Assembly: GCA_030180135.1 (NCBI GenBank)
Contig: CM058236.1
Coordinates: 46,358,947-46,422,946 of the forward strand
Direction: 5' to 3'
DNA: 64,000 nt
Origin: Orychophragmus violaceus
Taxonomy: Eukaryota; Streptophyta; Magnoliopsida; Brassicales; Brassicaceae
Part shown: positions 1 through 10,445 of the stretch, piece by piece
How the letters are laid out: each line of letters begins with the position of its first letter
Numbering within the stretch: position 1 is the stretch's first letter
Position numbers and translations under genes: made by a program
Notes under the pieces: generated by a model
Told to the model about the DNA's origin: nothing
What the model saw: the letters and a program-made list of their open reading frames with translations, nothing else
The model's database searches: none

Positions 1-672
1 ATTGAACTCAGCTTCATACTCCCTCACAGTCATTGATCCTTTCTCCAACTTAAGGAATGCACCTTCCAACTTGTCAAAGGCTTCAGCCGGAAAGTACTTC
101 CTCTTGAATTTCTCACTGAACATCGCCCAAGTGCAAAGTTCGTCACCCGTCTGACTTGCCACACATGTCCACCAAGTGTGTGCATCTCCATCCAAATAGT
201 GCACAACGATGTCCTTCTTGTAACCATCAGGACAACGGATTGAGTCAAAATTCCGATCCAACCATGTCAACCACTCATCCGCATCAATCAGCTTTATTCC
301 TCCACATAAGAACTTTGTTCCCAGCTTCCTCATGTGATTCATCACTTGGAGGTAGGATGGGTTCCTAGGCGCATGCAACACATCCTTCTCTTCCACCACG
401 ACTTGTTCCACATTAACATTAACTTGTGGAGCATTCGGAATAGGCACAACAAATGGCAGTCTTTCAAAGACTTGTGCCAACAATGCTAACACTGCTAACA
501 CTGCTTCCAAACCGACCGGAGAAGCAACAACATTAGCAGCAGCAGCAGCAGCATTCATCTCATTCTCAGCATCCTGAACTTCCTCATTTGCAGCATTACT
601 TGCCGCATTGTTCCCTGATGTCTCCCCAGTTTCACCAACATTCCTCCTGGTGTTTTGGTAACTCTTAGACAT
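1..672 (-). CDS. gag: gag of the Tekay/Del-like element, N-terminal 224 codons, open at the window edge
   Basis: Reading from ATG 672-670 gives 224 codons without a stop to position 1. The start has a normal leader and PBS upstream once the copia insertion is removed. Residues about 1-120 are a low-complexity Asn/Ala/Glu-rich leader with an alanine run near residue 45. Residues about 120-224 match the Ty3 capsid pattern (retrotransposon gag family): a D-x-W-L-x-W-L-D segment, a Y-L-D-G-D-A-x-x-W-W segment, F-K-R-K-Y-F-P, and V-R-E-Y-E-A-E-F at the window edge. Gag forms the cytoplasmic virus-like particle that packages the RNA. The frame is intact here, although the element is interrupted twice upstream. 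The CCHC knuckle would lie beyond the window. Confidence 0.8.
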   Translation of the reverse strand, partial: MSKSYQNTRRNVGETGETSGNNAASNAANEEVQDAENEMNAAAAAANVVASPVGLEAVLAVLALLAQVFERLPFVVPIPNAPQVNVNVEQVVVEEKDVLHAPRNPSYLQVMNHMRKLGTKFLCGGIKLIDADEWLTWLDRNFDSIRCPDGYKKDIVVHYLDGDAHTWWTCVASQTGDELCTWAMFSEKFKRKYFPAEAFDKLEGAFLKLEKGSMTVREYEAEFN

Positions 673-819
673 CTGCACATAATAGATCAGTCAAGTTAGC
701 CCCCTCACTAACTTGTTAACAGAACACATAATGACTTACCGCGAGACCGCCGTTGGAAGGATGGTTTAACCTACTAACCCATTTATGCTTAAATTGTCCT
801 AGAACCGAACTACCCTATG
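673..819 (-). other. Leader of the Tekay-like element between PBS and gag
   Basis: Untranslated leader continuous with the PBS at 7580-7590 before the copia insertion. Positions 815-819 (CTATG) are one copy of the copia target-site duplication. Nothing else recognisable. Confidence 0.6.
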
Positions 820-1549
820 TGAAAGAACTTTGAGCCAATTCTACCAGATTCAGAATTGCTGTCAGGTTCCCGAAGCCTAGGATCTAGGGTCTAGTTAATT
901 GAATCCTTACCGATCTAGCATTTACCTTGTTCTGGCAGCGGAAGATGAATCAGGTAAACGAGATCTCTGGAGCGCCTCAGATGTTGCGCCTCTACTGCAG
1001 TCCACACGCACACAAGCTGGAATCCGCCGGGATGCTAGTGCTGGGGCTCGGATCTCCTGGGAACTATGGGTTTTTGAGGTTTCTTTGTTTTCTATCTAGA
1101 AAACACTGTCTGGGCGGCGCCCCTCACTTTAGGTCGAATCTAAAAATCCATTTATATCTCGACCTCGACATAAACCGAAACATCAGTTTCGGTTTCGGCC
1201 TTGTGTCGACCGATACACTTAGTGGTGTCGATCGACACACATCTTGTGTCGACCGACGCACCCAATGGTGTCAATCGACACACCTCATTAAAACTCATAT
1301 TCGATGTGTATCCAATACACATCGACCAGACCATATGCCAATGATCAATCCCATACGAACTATGTCCAACTTGCTTAGGTGTGTGACCCTGTAGGTTCAC
1401 ACGATACTGGAAATGAGTTACAACTCATTTGTCATAAGCGGTTTCTAGCAAAACATTATGACTACCCAGTATCACATGAATTTTCCGATCTCGACAATAC
1501 AACTATCTCTAGAGTGAGTACAATGTGATTTCAGGACATAATCCCAACA
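820..1549 (-). repeat. copia-1 3' LTR
   Basis: 730 bp, same length as its partner at 6850-7579 and differing at about twelve positions, several of them C/T or G/A. It holds a TATA-like sequence at 1151-1157 (minus strand) and four phased palindromes at 1203-1282. An open frame of 155 codons on the plus strand exists in both LTRs but is only LTR sequence read forwards. Confidence 0.93.
1203..1282. repeat. Phased palindrome array, four arms (copia-1 3' LTR)
   Basis: Four imperfect palindromes of the GTGTCGATCGACAC type with cores centred near 1209.5, 1231.5, 1252.5 and 1274.5, i.e. 22, 21 and 22 bp apart. The core alternates CGACCG, CGATCG, CGACCG, CAATCG. The same array is in the other LTR. 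Confidence 0.85.
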
Positions 1550-1560
1550 ATCTCCCACTT
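1550..1560 (-). promoter_or_regulatory. copia-1 polypurine tract
   Basis: On the minus strand AAGTGGGAGAT lies directly before the 3' LTR, the expected place and composition for plus-strand priming. Confidence 0.75.
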
Positions 1561-4500
1561 GTACTGGAATCACCTATTCCTATAATCCCTTCGTCTCTAT
1601 ATCTTGATATGGCATAAGGCAAGAGACTGTGTCATCCTTATTATAGCCAACATCATGTTCATCGAACTCCTGATCTATACTGATAAGACAAATGACTGAC
1701 AATCACCTCGTTTGAGCACGGCCATGCATTTTCTCAGTATCAAATCTTCGATGGGCCCTGAGATATTTATCACATGTTACAGGAGGGACAAATCCCATCT
1801 TGTTCCATCCCTGTTTCTACACATACTTCATGATACGTATAAGCAATGCCGTTATAGCCGCCAGTTACGGAACGACGTTTGACAAGGTCAAAACGTACCA
1901 ATTCATATGCTAGGAAGCATGATGAACTCAAGTCTAAGGACTATACTCTATAGTCGTAATGAGAAACTCTCATGACACAAATATAACTATCCTGTAGAGT
2001 TCTCATTAGCGGGTCATGTCCGATCATATGTTCACCAACATATATCTATGTGACTGACTGTGATATTCATATCATTGACTCCATGAAACTTAGTCAACAG
2101 TCACCGCACAAGCTAGTCTCTCGCGGTTGTCAGTGTCCCACTTTGACAATCTCGACTAGGGACAATCATAATTTATGTCATCTTTTACTTATAGGGTTTC
2201 ATGATCAAGTCCTCAACTTGATGACCTATAAAATGAACATAAAATACTTTGGGACTATTACTTAATTATCCAATAATCAAATAATACCGATGTCAGTTTT
2301 AACTTACACAAACATTGCCATAGCATGTTTATATAAAGATTATAACATAACTAAAATAACTCCCACTGGAATCAAGATCATCTGTTCAGATATCTTATAC
2401 CTACATCAACAGAATAAATCTCGTGCTTAGGTTGTGGGAGAGACTGCGGTGTTTTGCTTGAAACAATTCCAACAAACCACACCGCCATTCAGATAAAAGC
2501 ATTATTCTACGGTCCACTTCTTGGGGCCCTTCCAACAGATAGCACCGTTATTCAGACAAAGAGACATGCCAGGTGGGAACCGGGATTCGTCTTTGTTCGT
2601 CTAACTACTTTCAACTGGTTCGTCACTTCTTTAGTTCACCACGAACCTATCCTTAGCGTTTCTCAAACACTTGGGATATTTCTGGCAACTGTTCAGCGAC
2701 TTTTACCGGAACATATTGGTATTTTCTTGTCATGCTTGATGCGTAAGCTGCATCTAGACGAGCGCAAAATATGGCATTCATGATGGATTCTATTGCAGCA
2801 GCATAAGCAATCACACTCATTGATAATAGCTCAGTACGTGTTCAAAACACTTCATCTTGCTAAGATTTATACTAGCTCCGCCAGTGTCCAAGACACTTCA
2901 TCTTGCTAAGATTATTGCCATAAGACCTTTGGTGTGAAGCCATTCTTGGAATCATGCATATTGGAACTGTCCAACACCTTATCTATTTAAGGATTCTGAC
3001 ACGATCCAATTAGCCTATCCAATCTATATCAATAGATTCTTATTCCAATAATTCACGAGGTACTCCCATGTCTTTTGTTTAAATTTGACTTCTGACCCAA
3101 GTCTCTCAAGACTTAACCGACGGAACGTCGTTCATGAGATTAAGTACATTATGTACATACGGTGTGAGAATTGCAATTACGCTCCCACTAGTCTTCTTGT
3201 AAACGCATGGTTTCATTTCTTTTTCTGATCAAGTCAAAACTTTTGACCACATTATCAGAATGTTGATTCCAACTCCAAGATGTTTGCTTCAATCCAGAAA
3301 TGGATCGGTGAAGCTAACATGCATACCCAACCAATTTTTGGAGTTGGGGCTCATCATCGCTTCTTTAATTTCGCATGCTCGTCACTTTTCAATGATCAAC
3401 AGATCACGACAATCAGCTACGAGAAATCACTCTCGAGTTAGTGACGGATCCTTTCGGATCTGCGAATTTCAGGCTCCACAGGTGTAGATCCTACAGCACT
3501 TTGTAGATCTCACCGCTGCTCTCCCTCAACAGGTTGAGCAGCCTCCTGTGTTTACCGAATTTCTTCGATGTGTACTTTTACTCCCACTGTTCCTTTTGAA
3601 AGTAAGATCTTTCTCAAAAGACATAGTTCCTAACAACAAATCATTGTTCTCGGATCGGTTATAAAAGTAGTAAGCCTCGGTTTCCCTAGGACAACCAGCG
3701 AGGTAGAACTAATCAGATTTGGGTTCAAGCTTATTAGCTATCATATCCAAATCATCAGAAACATCCTTCTTGAAAAGACTTCCAGTCCACATCCAATGTG
3801 GTGTCTTTCAATTGATTCTAATTGAAACCCTTTTCTGCGCAAAGACAGACATTTTAGAACGAATTCTTAAATGATTATGGAAGATTCCTGTGACTCATCA
3901 TTAATCGGAGCATATCTAATAAGATCCGATTCATTCTGTCAGATGATCACCCAATTCATGACTCAAGTATTTTCCTCCGCGATCCAATCGAGGATCTCAA
4001 TACTTCTGTCAAATCGGTTCTACACTTCATCTTGGAACTCCTCAAGGGATTCCTGCTCGTGTCTCATCAAATGAACACAACCATACTTATTGATGCTATC
4101 AATAAGGTAATGAAGTATATAAGATTTCCTTTGGCACTAATGCTCATCGGGCCGCATACATCAGCATGTGTAAAGCCCAATAAGCCTTTGGCCCGTTTCC
4201 TTTAGCTCTGCTAAAAGGGTCTTAGTCATTTGGCCCAGTGAGCAGAATTCATATCTCAAATGATTAATAATCAAATGAGTCAAATACTATGGAACTTCTG
4301 AATCCGCTTCACTTTATGTAGTTAAACGACTATGCCAAGGAAAAGTCGAGTTCGAGTCATCAGACTTAAACCTTTAGTATTTGTGTTATATTCAAACTCA
4401 CGCTGGTTTAAGATATAAAACCCATTCCAAACGGGGTGCTACCATATGATATTTCATTAAGATCTAAAGAACAAAACTTGTCTTTTATCAAAATAAAAAA

Positions 4501-4680
4501 CATCCAAATTCTTACAAGAAAATGAAAGACATCTCTGCACAAGGCAGATACATAGTAGCAGTTATTTAATTTCTAAAACCAAGTATGAAAGGCTCCTACA
4601 AGTGGAGAATCTCTACGGCTCAAGCAGCAACCATTGCTTCATACCAGACACGCAGTTCCACTTGTCCTTTCTTCAACGTT
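1561..4680 (-). pseudogene. copia-1 pol remnant and 3' untranslated region
   Basis: No long frame survives on either strand. Around 4141-4165 the minus strand still encodes the integrase pattern A-D-V-C-G-P-M. About 40 codons further on there is a shifted match to the integrase core (K-Y-G-x-V-H-L-M-R-H followed by E-S-L-E-E-F), so integrase is present with frameshifts near 4100. Positions 1561 to about 2400 look like the long 3' untranslated region seen in some copia lineages. I could not find the YVDD box of reverse transcriptase by eye. Call and boundaries are approximate. Confidence 0.5.
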
Positions 4681-5394
4681 CTACTGTCGCTTAGGTCCTG
4701 CATATTTCAAAAATATCAGTACCACAACTAGTATCCAATACTCTCGTAGAAATTGAAGTAATAACACAATACCTGAAGAAGAAGTACTATACATCTCCTT
4801 CATCTCTTGTGAATCTTCCAAGAATTTAATGCAATCTCTCTTCCAATGCCCTGACTCATCACAGTAGAAGCACCTTTTAACACCAGATGGGCTAGACTTG
4901 AGATTATAAGATGACATAGGCTTATCCTGATTCCAAATCTGGACGGCCCCGCCTCTACCCTTGCCAACACAAGATTTCTCAAATCTTTTACCCTTTATGA
5001 TGTCTTGCTCTGCTGTTTTGATCATACCATGCAGCTCAGTCAACGTCTTCGTCAAGTTATTCTTGATATAGCTTTTGACAAACTTATCATAACTAGACTG
5101 CAGTGACTGCATAATGATGTCAGTGGCCAACTCTAAGCTGACAGGACATTCCAATTTCCCCAGGTTATCAATGTAACCCATCATTTTAATGACATGAGGA
5201 CTTACTGGAGCATCCTCTGGTAGCCCCAGTGAGAGACTTCACCATCTGGAATCTCTCAAGTCGTGCCAGATCCTGAAACTTCAGTTTCAAGCTGGTGATC
5301 ATCTCTATTGGCGGCTCCATGCTCTCGTATTGACTTTTCAAGTCCGAGTTCATGGTAGCCAACATCAGACCACGCACATAGACATAAGCTGAAA
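4681..5394 (-). pseudogene. gag: copia-1 gag fragment with CCHC zinc knuckle
   Basis: The minus strand reads from about 5394 to 5186 and then, after a frameshift near 5185, to a stop at 4681. The first part has the M-L-A-x-M-x-x-x-L motif and a leucine-rich stretch typical of the second half of copia gag (UBN2/gag-polypeptide family). The second part continues with M-x-G-Y-I-x-N-L-G-K-L and L-A-T-D-x-I-x-Q-S-L, then the nucleic-acid knuckle C-x2-C-x4-H-x4-C at 4831-4872. The N-terminal third of gag is missing. The fragment starts after a pyrimidine-rich stretch ending in TTTCAG, which looks like a 3' splice site but may be chance. Gag would coat the RNA in virus-like particles; this copy cannot do so. 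Confidence 0.75.
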
Positions 5395-6269
5395 TCCAAG
5401 AAAAACAAAGATTTAGTTATGTATATGATGAGAAATCTTATCTAATAAGAAAACTCGCATTATATTCAAACAATGTTTCCTCTATGAATATAATGATCCA
5501 AGATCCATACTTCACCAAAATCTGAGTGGGCGACTCGCCATCACCCATACTTTAGTTATCTAGGTAAGCAAATCATTGCTAATTGTACCCAATACAACTC
5601 TTGGTTGTGGATGAGACAAACTATGTCTAATCCACTCTGATGTCTCTGGGCCCAGAACTTCTGATAGCCCAGTCAAGTAAAACCAATCTCTTCTGTCTTG
5701 TGATCAGTGACAGTCGCACTGCAAGTCTGTCAATGACCACCTGCCTTACTCATGTTGCAGTGGATACCAAGGACTCCAAGACTATCCAACAAACGACACG
5801 AGTCTTGACAGTAGACAAGATTGGGCAAGACATCAAGGTTACTTGATATTTAGTTGAGGAAACTAAACCCAAAAGTTCAGCAAATCAATCTTTTAGGTCA
5901 TGTAATTGTTGATGTTTAGCACTGCAAATCTATCAACATAACTACCTGCCTTACTCACGTAATTGTGGACATCAAGCTCTTGGCTAGACCATCACACAAC
6001 GAAATGAGTCTTGACAGTTGACCATATTGAAGCTAAGCTTTGATCAAGGTTTAGGTCGAGTTTGGTTTCTGCAAATTCAAGGTTCAATAACCAGAATTTC
6101 GAGCACTGTATCGTTCGACGCAGAGTATGTCTGTCGATCGACACCACCAAACAAAACCGGACTTCAATAACCGGTTAAACCAATTAACCCGGTTCATCGA
6201 ACCGGTCATGTCGATCGACACAACCTATGTGTGACGGTCGACATAGACCTAAACCGAAGACAATTTTTG
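5395..6269 (-). other. copia-1 leader, upstream of the broken gag
   Basis: About 0.9 kb with no readable gene on either strand. It contains isolated palindromes of the TGTCGATCGACA type near 6132 and 6208 and degenerate short direct repeats near 5700-6020. Confidence 0.5.
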
Positions 6270-6530
6270 ATAACCGGTCCAATCCAATTGAACCGATTTA
6301 TCAGATCAAACTGATCTCAACTAATCAGTTTCAACTAATTGCGATAACTGGTCCAATTCAATTGAACCGACTTATCCAATCAAACTGATTTCAACCAATC
6401 GGTTCATACTAATTGAGATAATCAGTTCAATCCAATTGAACCAATTCATCCAATTTAAACCGATCTGTTCGGTCTTAACTAAGCATGACAATCGGTCCAA
6501 TCCAATTGAACCGATTAACCATTCGCTAGG
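6270..6530. repeat. About 74-bp tandem repeat, four degraded copies, in the copia-1 leader
   Basis: The phrase GGTCCAATCCAATTGAACCG recurs at about 6276, 6350, 6424 and 6494 with small changes, spaced 74, 74 and 70 bp. Between the anchors lies an AAACTGAT/CAATCGGTT-rich segment. The array lies between PBS and gag. Confidence 0.75.
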
Positions 6531-6690
6531 TGTGAGTCGACCGACTCTGTTCTGTGTCGACCGACACTCAACCTGTGTCGATCGACACAGAAGGCTTTCG
6601 GTTTTTCTTCGCGAAAAACCCCTAGCTGCCGATTTTGTCGAATTCGCCACTATGTGTCGATCGACACACCCAGTGTGTCGATCGACACTG
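6528..6690. repeat. Phased palindrome arrays, copia-1 leader
   Basis: Arms centred near 6540.5, 6560.5 and 6581.5 (spacing 20 and 21) and near 6660.5 and 6681.5 (spacing 21). Cores are CGACCG, CGACCG, CGATCG, CGATCG, CGATCG, with TGTG/CACA flanks like those in the LTRs. Confidence 0.85.
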
Positions 6691-6835
6691 TGCGAAAAAC
6701 ACAGAATCGTTGTTTCGATTCACAGACAAAAACAAACGAGTTTTTCTTGAACAAAACATAGAATAGCAAGCATAAATCTATTCAAATACATCAGTTTTCG
6801 AATTATATGCTTCAGATTCAATGATTAAACTCTAA

Positions 6836-6848
6836 GGCTCTGATACCA
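6836..6848 (-). promoter_or_regulatory. copia-1 primer-binding site (initiator tRNA-Met)
   Basis: The minus strand reads TGGTATCAGAGCC, the usual complement of the 3' end of plant initiator tRNA-Met, one base inside the 5' LTR. Confidence 0.9.
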
Positions 6849-7180
6849 CTGATGGAACTTTGAGCCAATTCTACAGAATTCAGAATTGCTGTCAGGTTCC
6901 CGAAGCCTAGGATCTAGGGTCTAGTTAATTGAATCCTTACCGATCTAGCATTTACCTTGTTCTGGCAGCGGAAGATGAATCAGGTAAACGAGATCTCTGG
7001 AGCGCCTCAGATGCTGCGCCTCTACTGCAGTCCACACGCACACAAGCTGGAATCCGCCGGGATGCTAGTGCCGGGGCTCGGATCTCCTGGGAACTATGGG
7101 TTTTTGAGGTTTCTATGTTTTCTATCTAGAAAACACTGTCTGGGCGGCGCCCCTCACTTTAGGTCGAATCTACAAATCCA

Positions 7181-7187
7181 TTTATAT
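7181..7187 (-). promoter_or_regulatory. Probable TATA box of the copia-1 5' LTR
   Basis: Minus-strand ATATAAA in mid-LTR, conserved in the partner LTR. The start site cannot be seen. Confidence 0.45.
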
Positions 7188-7232
7188 CTCGACCTCGACA
7201 TAAACCGAAACATCAGTTTCGGTTTCAGCCTT

Positions 7233-7312
7233 GTGTCGACCGATACACTTAGTGGTGTCGATCGACACACATCTTGTGTCGACCGACGCACCCAATGGTG
7301 TCGATCGACACA
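7233..7312. repeat. Phased palindrome array, four arms (copia-1 5' LTR)
   Basis: Same four arms as 1203-1282 with 22, 21 and 22 bp spacing. Here the fourth core is intact CGATCG where the other LTR has CAATCG, a G-to-A change. Confidence 0.85.
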
Positions 7313-7579
7313 CCTCATTAAAACTCATATTCGATGTGTATCCAATACACATCGACCAGACCATATGCCAATGATCAATCCCATACGAACTATGTCCAAC
7401 TTGCTTAGGTGTGTGACCCTGTAGGTTCACACGATACTGGAAATGAGTTACAACTCATTTGTCATAAGCGGTTTCTAGCAAAACATTATGACTACCCAGT
7501 ATCACATGAATTGTCCGATCTCGACAATACAACTATCTCTAGAGTGAGTACAATGTGATTTCAGGACATAATCCCAACA

Positions 7580-7590
7580 CTATGATACCA
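7580..7590 (-). promoter_or_regulatory. Primer-binding site of the Tekay-like element
   Basis: Minus strand TGGTATCATAG, one mismatch from the methionine-type PBS, three bases inside the LTR end at 7594. Its first five plus-strand bases (CTATG) are also the right copy of the copia-1 target duplication. Confidence 0.7.
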
Positions 7591-7593
7591 ACT

Positions 7594-9067
7594 TGAAACG
7601 TCCCAGCCCATTTTTCCCACCCGAAGGTAGTGTCTAGGTCGACTTCCTCGACCAGACTTAGGCCAATTTCGAATTTTCCCAACCTTAGAATTATTTTGCA
7701 TTTTCAATCCGAACTAGCCAAGCATTTTAAGCATAAAAACAGACTTAGATAGATTTCGAGGTTTAAGTACAATGATCAGTTTTGCCACTAAGCTATTACA
7801 TTATACTTAACCAAATCTACCCAATCTAACCATCCTTTCCATCCAGCCGCCTTTAGTCTCGCACCTAAGCCTTCTCAGAACGATCACCTGCATCCACAAA
7901 GGAAGTATAAGCAAACGGATTTCTAAGTGAGAGCGGTCGTCCCGCCTCACTTAGCCATAGATATAATCACGCAACAAGCCATACATTCACTCAGTATATC
8001 AAGCTTATCATCAGTACAAACACTTAATCTGATCTGATTGTTTCAAGGCAATGAGCCAGCATCTCAAGGCAAGAAACCAATCAATCGATCAAGTAAGCAG
8101 AAACAGAATGGCCTGAACGGATAGATGCTTAACCTGATCTGATCATTCCGACCCAACAAGCCATCTTCTACGATCCAGCATCAAGTCTTAACGAGCAAAC
8201 TGCCCTTAAGCGCATGGTCTGATCTAGATGCTTGAAGAAGGGAATCGATCAATCGGTTAAGTCTCAGCAGAAAGCAGAAGTATCGATAAGTAAGAAATCA
8301 GAACAATCCTATCCAACTAGACTAAACGAATCTATGCAAGCAGTCGATCAATCTATAGCCACGGTCACGCACTCACCTTAGTCTTTCGGTTCGTTTGATG
8401 AGAGCGGTTTCCCGACACCTCTTATGCTCGAATCCGACAGACAATCACCGATCCAATCAGTACAACAATCCCAGCCAATCGCTTGTCCAACTCTCGGCCA
8501 AATCTTCACTTTTCTCAGTCTGAACGCTTAAACTCTTAAGAATCTCTCTCTCGATCTTTCTGAGTTCTTTTGCGGGAAAAAGTTATCAATAATCGTCTAA
8601 GGACGACTTTTATCAGTATGATGACAGCTTTACTCGAGCCAAAACCGTCAAAAACTGCTCCCGCTTCTTTCTGATTGGCCAAGCCAATCCAACAGCCTTC
8701 CCCGCGCTTTCATCACTTGGCTGCGCGATTTTTCTTATAAACTTGTTCCCGCTCTTCTTACTTGGGCGAAAATACTGAGTTTCGGCCAATAACCGTTCCC
8801 GCCTAAACTCAGTCGGATAATCAACCCTCGGACTGAAGCTTGGTCCGACAATCATAACCGCTCTGTCTGAAAGCGGACCAACTTGTCCGAATGCTGACCA
8901 AAATTGTCTGAATCTCGACAATCAGCTCAACAACTCACTTTTGGTCCGAAAATAACGGCATGAACTCTTCCAGCTCGTTTTAGCTCGACTTTCACACAGT
9001 AAGCCTTACTATCAGATGAACTCCAAGTTTTTAATATTCCCTGCCTTAAAAGGTCATTCCGGATGAC
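7594..9067 (-). repeat. 5' LTR of the Tekay-like element, main part
   Basis: The LTR ends (minus strand) with GGGCTGGGACGTTTCA at 7594. It is cut at 9067 by the Athila array, and 9063-9067 (ATGAC) is the left target duplication. No coding frame in it looks real; a 102-codon minus-strand frame at 8613-8921 has no recognisable motif. Confidence 0.75.
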
Positions 9068-10230
9068 TGATATATCATGGTTTTCTAGGTTTTCAACCAT
9101 TATATAGCTATATATATATTGAGTCGTTGACCTGGTTTTTAGAGTCCATTGAGTCTTTTACAAGTAGACTTGCGTTTGGAGAAAATGATGCGATTATAGG
9201 ACGTTTCTGGTGATTTGTGCAATGAGCTGGAGTTGGTGTCTCAACCACGATTGAGTGTGACCCACACTGACTTGGATGTCGGTCGAAACTGAGCGCGACA
9301 TAACAACATCAGCGAGTAAGAGACAAGTTTTGAAAATTTGCAGAATTACCCAGAAATTTTTCTTAATTCTAAAATGACCCCAAAACGTGTTTAGAGAGTT
9401 TAATTAGGTTTTCAGACTCATTCTACCTTTTATCTTGTTCTTAACTTTGTTCTTGCTTGAGAGATTTGGAGAGGGCTGATTCTTGCTACTTGTAACATTG
9501 AGAGAAGAATTTCGAACCCTTTTTCTTTATCTATTCATTCCTTTGGTTTTCTATTCATGATGTATTGTTTGATGGCTGATATGTCTGAGTAGTAACCTAG
9601 TTAGATTTAGGGATTCTCTCAAGGGTTTTATGCTTGCTTGATAACTGATTAAATAGGATTCACCATCTTTTGTTCATCACCTAAGTGTTCTTAACACTGA
9701 ATTCTAGACTGATCACCTAGGGTTTAGATCTTAGACAATTAACAATAGCACGAGAGTGTGAGTTATAATCTGAACAAACTTAGAGTGAGCAATTTTACTA
9801 GATGCAAAGAGATTTGGTTTAGGAGAATTGTGAACCGATAGAACTTGTTCTTAATGCTTATTTAGAACTCTAGGATCACAAAGAGATTTGGATCGCTAGG
9901 TTGCTAGATATTGAAATAATCTCAGTGAGAGTTGGATTATTTAGCATTGTGTTTCTAGTTCTTGAACCTATGTTTAATCTGAATCTGGTTAGTTAAGTAT
10001 CTTGCGTAGCATAATTCCCGAGAAGTTCCTAAGTCTAGCGCCTTTCTTCCTATTGAAAACACCTTCTAGTTTATTGCTTTGTTTACTGCTTTCTTTGGAA
10101 TTAATTTAGCTTAGCTTGACGACATATAATCTATCGTGTGACCGTGAGTACTTGTGGATTCGATACCCTAAGTAATACATTGCATAATTGTGCACTTGCA
10201 GTAGAATAGGATAAAAATTTACACCTATCA
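9068..10230 (+). repeat. E1 first (5') LTR
   Basis: 1163 bp from TGATATATCATGG to CACCTATCA, followed by the PBS. It starts with the hairpin common to all Athila LTRs here, with one arm mutated. A phased palindrome pair near 9250-9290 is decayed. Confidence 0.92.
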
Positions 10231-10236
10231 AGTTTT

Positions 10237-10254
10237 TGGCACCGTTGCCGGAGA
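10237..10254 (+). promoter_or_regulatory. E1 primer-binding site (tRNA-Asp type)
   Basis: TGGCACCGTTGCCGGAGA differs at two positions from the 18-base tRNA-Asp complement seen intact at 56851-56868. Confidence 0.85.
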
Positions 10255-10445
10255 ATCAACTGAGTTCGCCGATAGATTTTGTTTTAGAGTTGAGTCTAGG
10301 TCGTTTTATTTAGTTTGTTACTGATTTTTCTCTTGTTTGGCTTGTTTTTGTTGCTGCAGGATTCGACAGACGCATTCAGTGTCGATCAATTTCTACTCCA
10401 GTGTCGCTCGACATCGACCTCGGAACAGTGTTTTGAGATCAGTGT
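10255..10445 (+). other. E1 leader
   Basis: Untranslated leader ending in a T-rich stretch and GCTGCAG (3' splice-site-like) at about 10352-10358. After this come degraded palindromes at 10376-10410 (GTGTCGATC, GTCGCTCGACATC). The E2 and E4 leaders have the same layout. Confidence 0.5.

Larger units (their letters stand above)
820..7579 (-). mobile_element. Ty1/copia element (copia-1), complete ends, decayed interior
   Basis: Two 730-bp LTRs (820-1549 and 6850-7579) with TG...CA ends enclose 5.3 kb. CTATG flanks both sides (815-819 and 7580-7584), an exact 5-bp target duplication. A tRNA-Met PBS adjoins the right LTR and a polypurine tract adjoins the left LTR, so the element reads on the minus strand. 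It inserted into the leader of the Tekay-like element, two bases from its PBS complement. Inside are a recognisable CCHC gag piece and scattered integrase motifs; RT and RNase H are not readable. I counted about a dozen differences between the LTRs. Confidence 0.92.
6850..7579 (-). repeat. copia-1 5' LTR
   Basis: 730 bp, TG...CA, next to the PBS. On the minus strand a TATA-like ATATAAA lies at 7181-7187. The four-arm phased array is repeated at 7233-7312 (centres 7239.5, 7261.5, 7282.5, 7304.5). Confidence 0.93.

Noticed and set aside
927..1394. 155-codon plus-strand frame in copia-1 LTR, also at 6957-7424
   Set aside because: Lies wholly inside the LTRs, antisense to the element, no domain; its identity in both places only reflects LTR duplication.
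8613..8921. 102-codon minus-strand frame
   Set aside because: Within the Tekay-like LTR; no motif, no counterpart elsewhere in the window.
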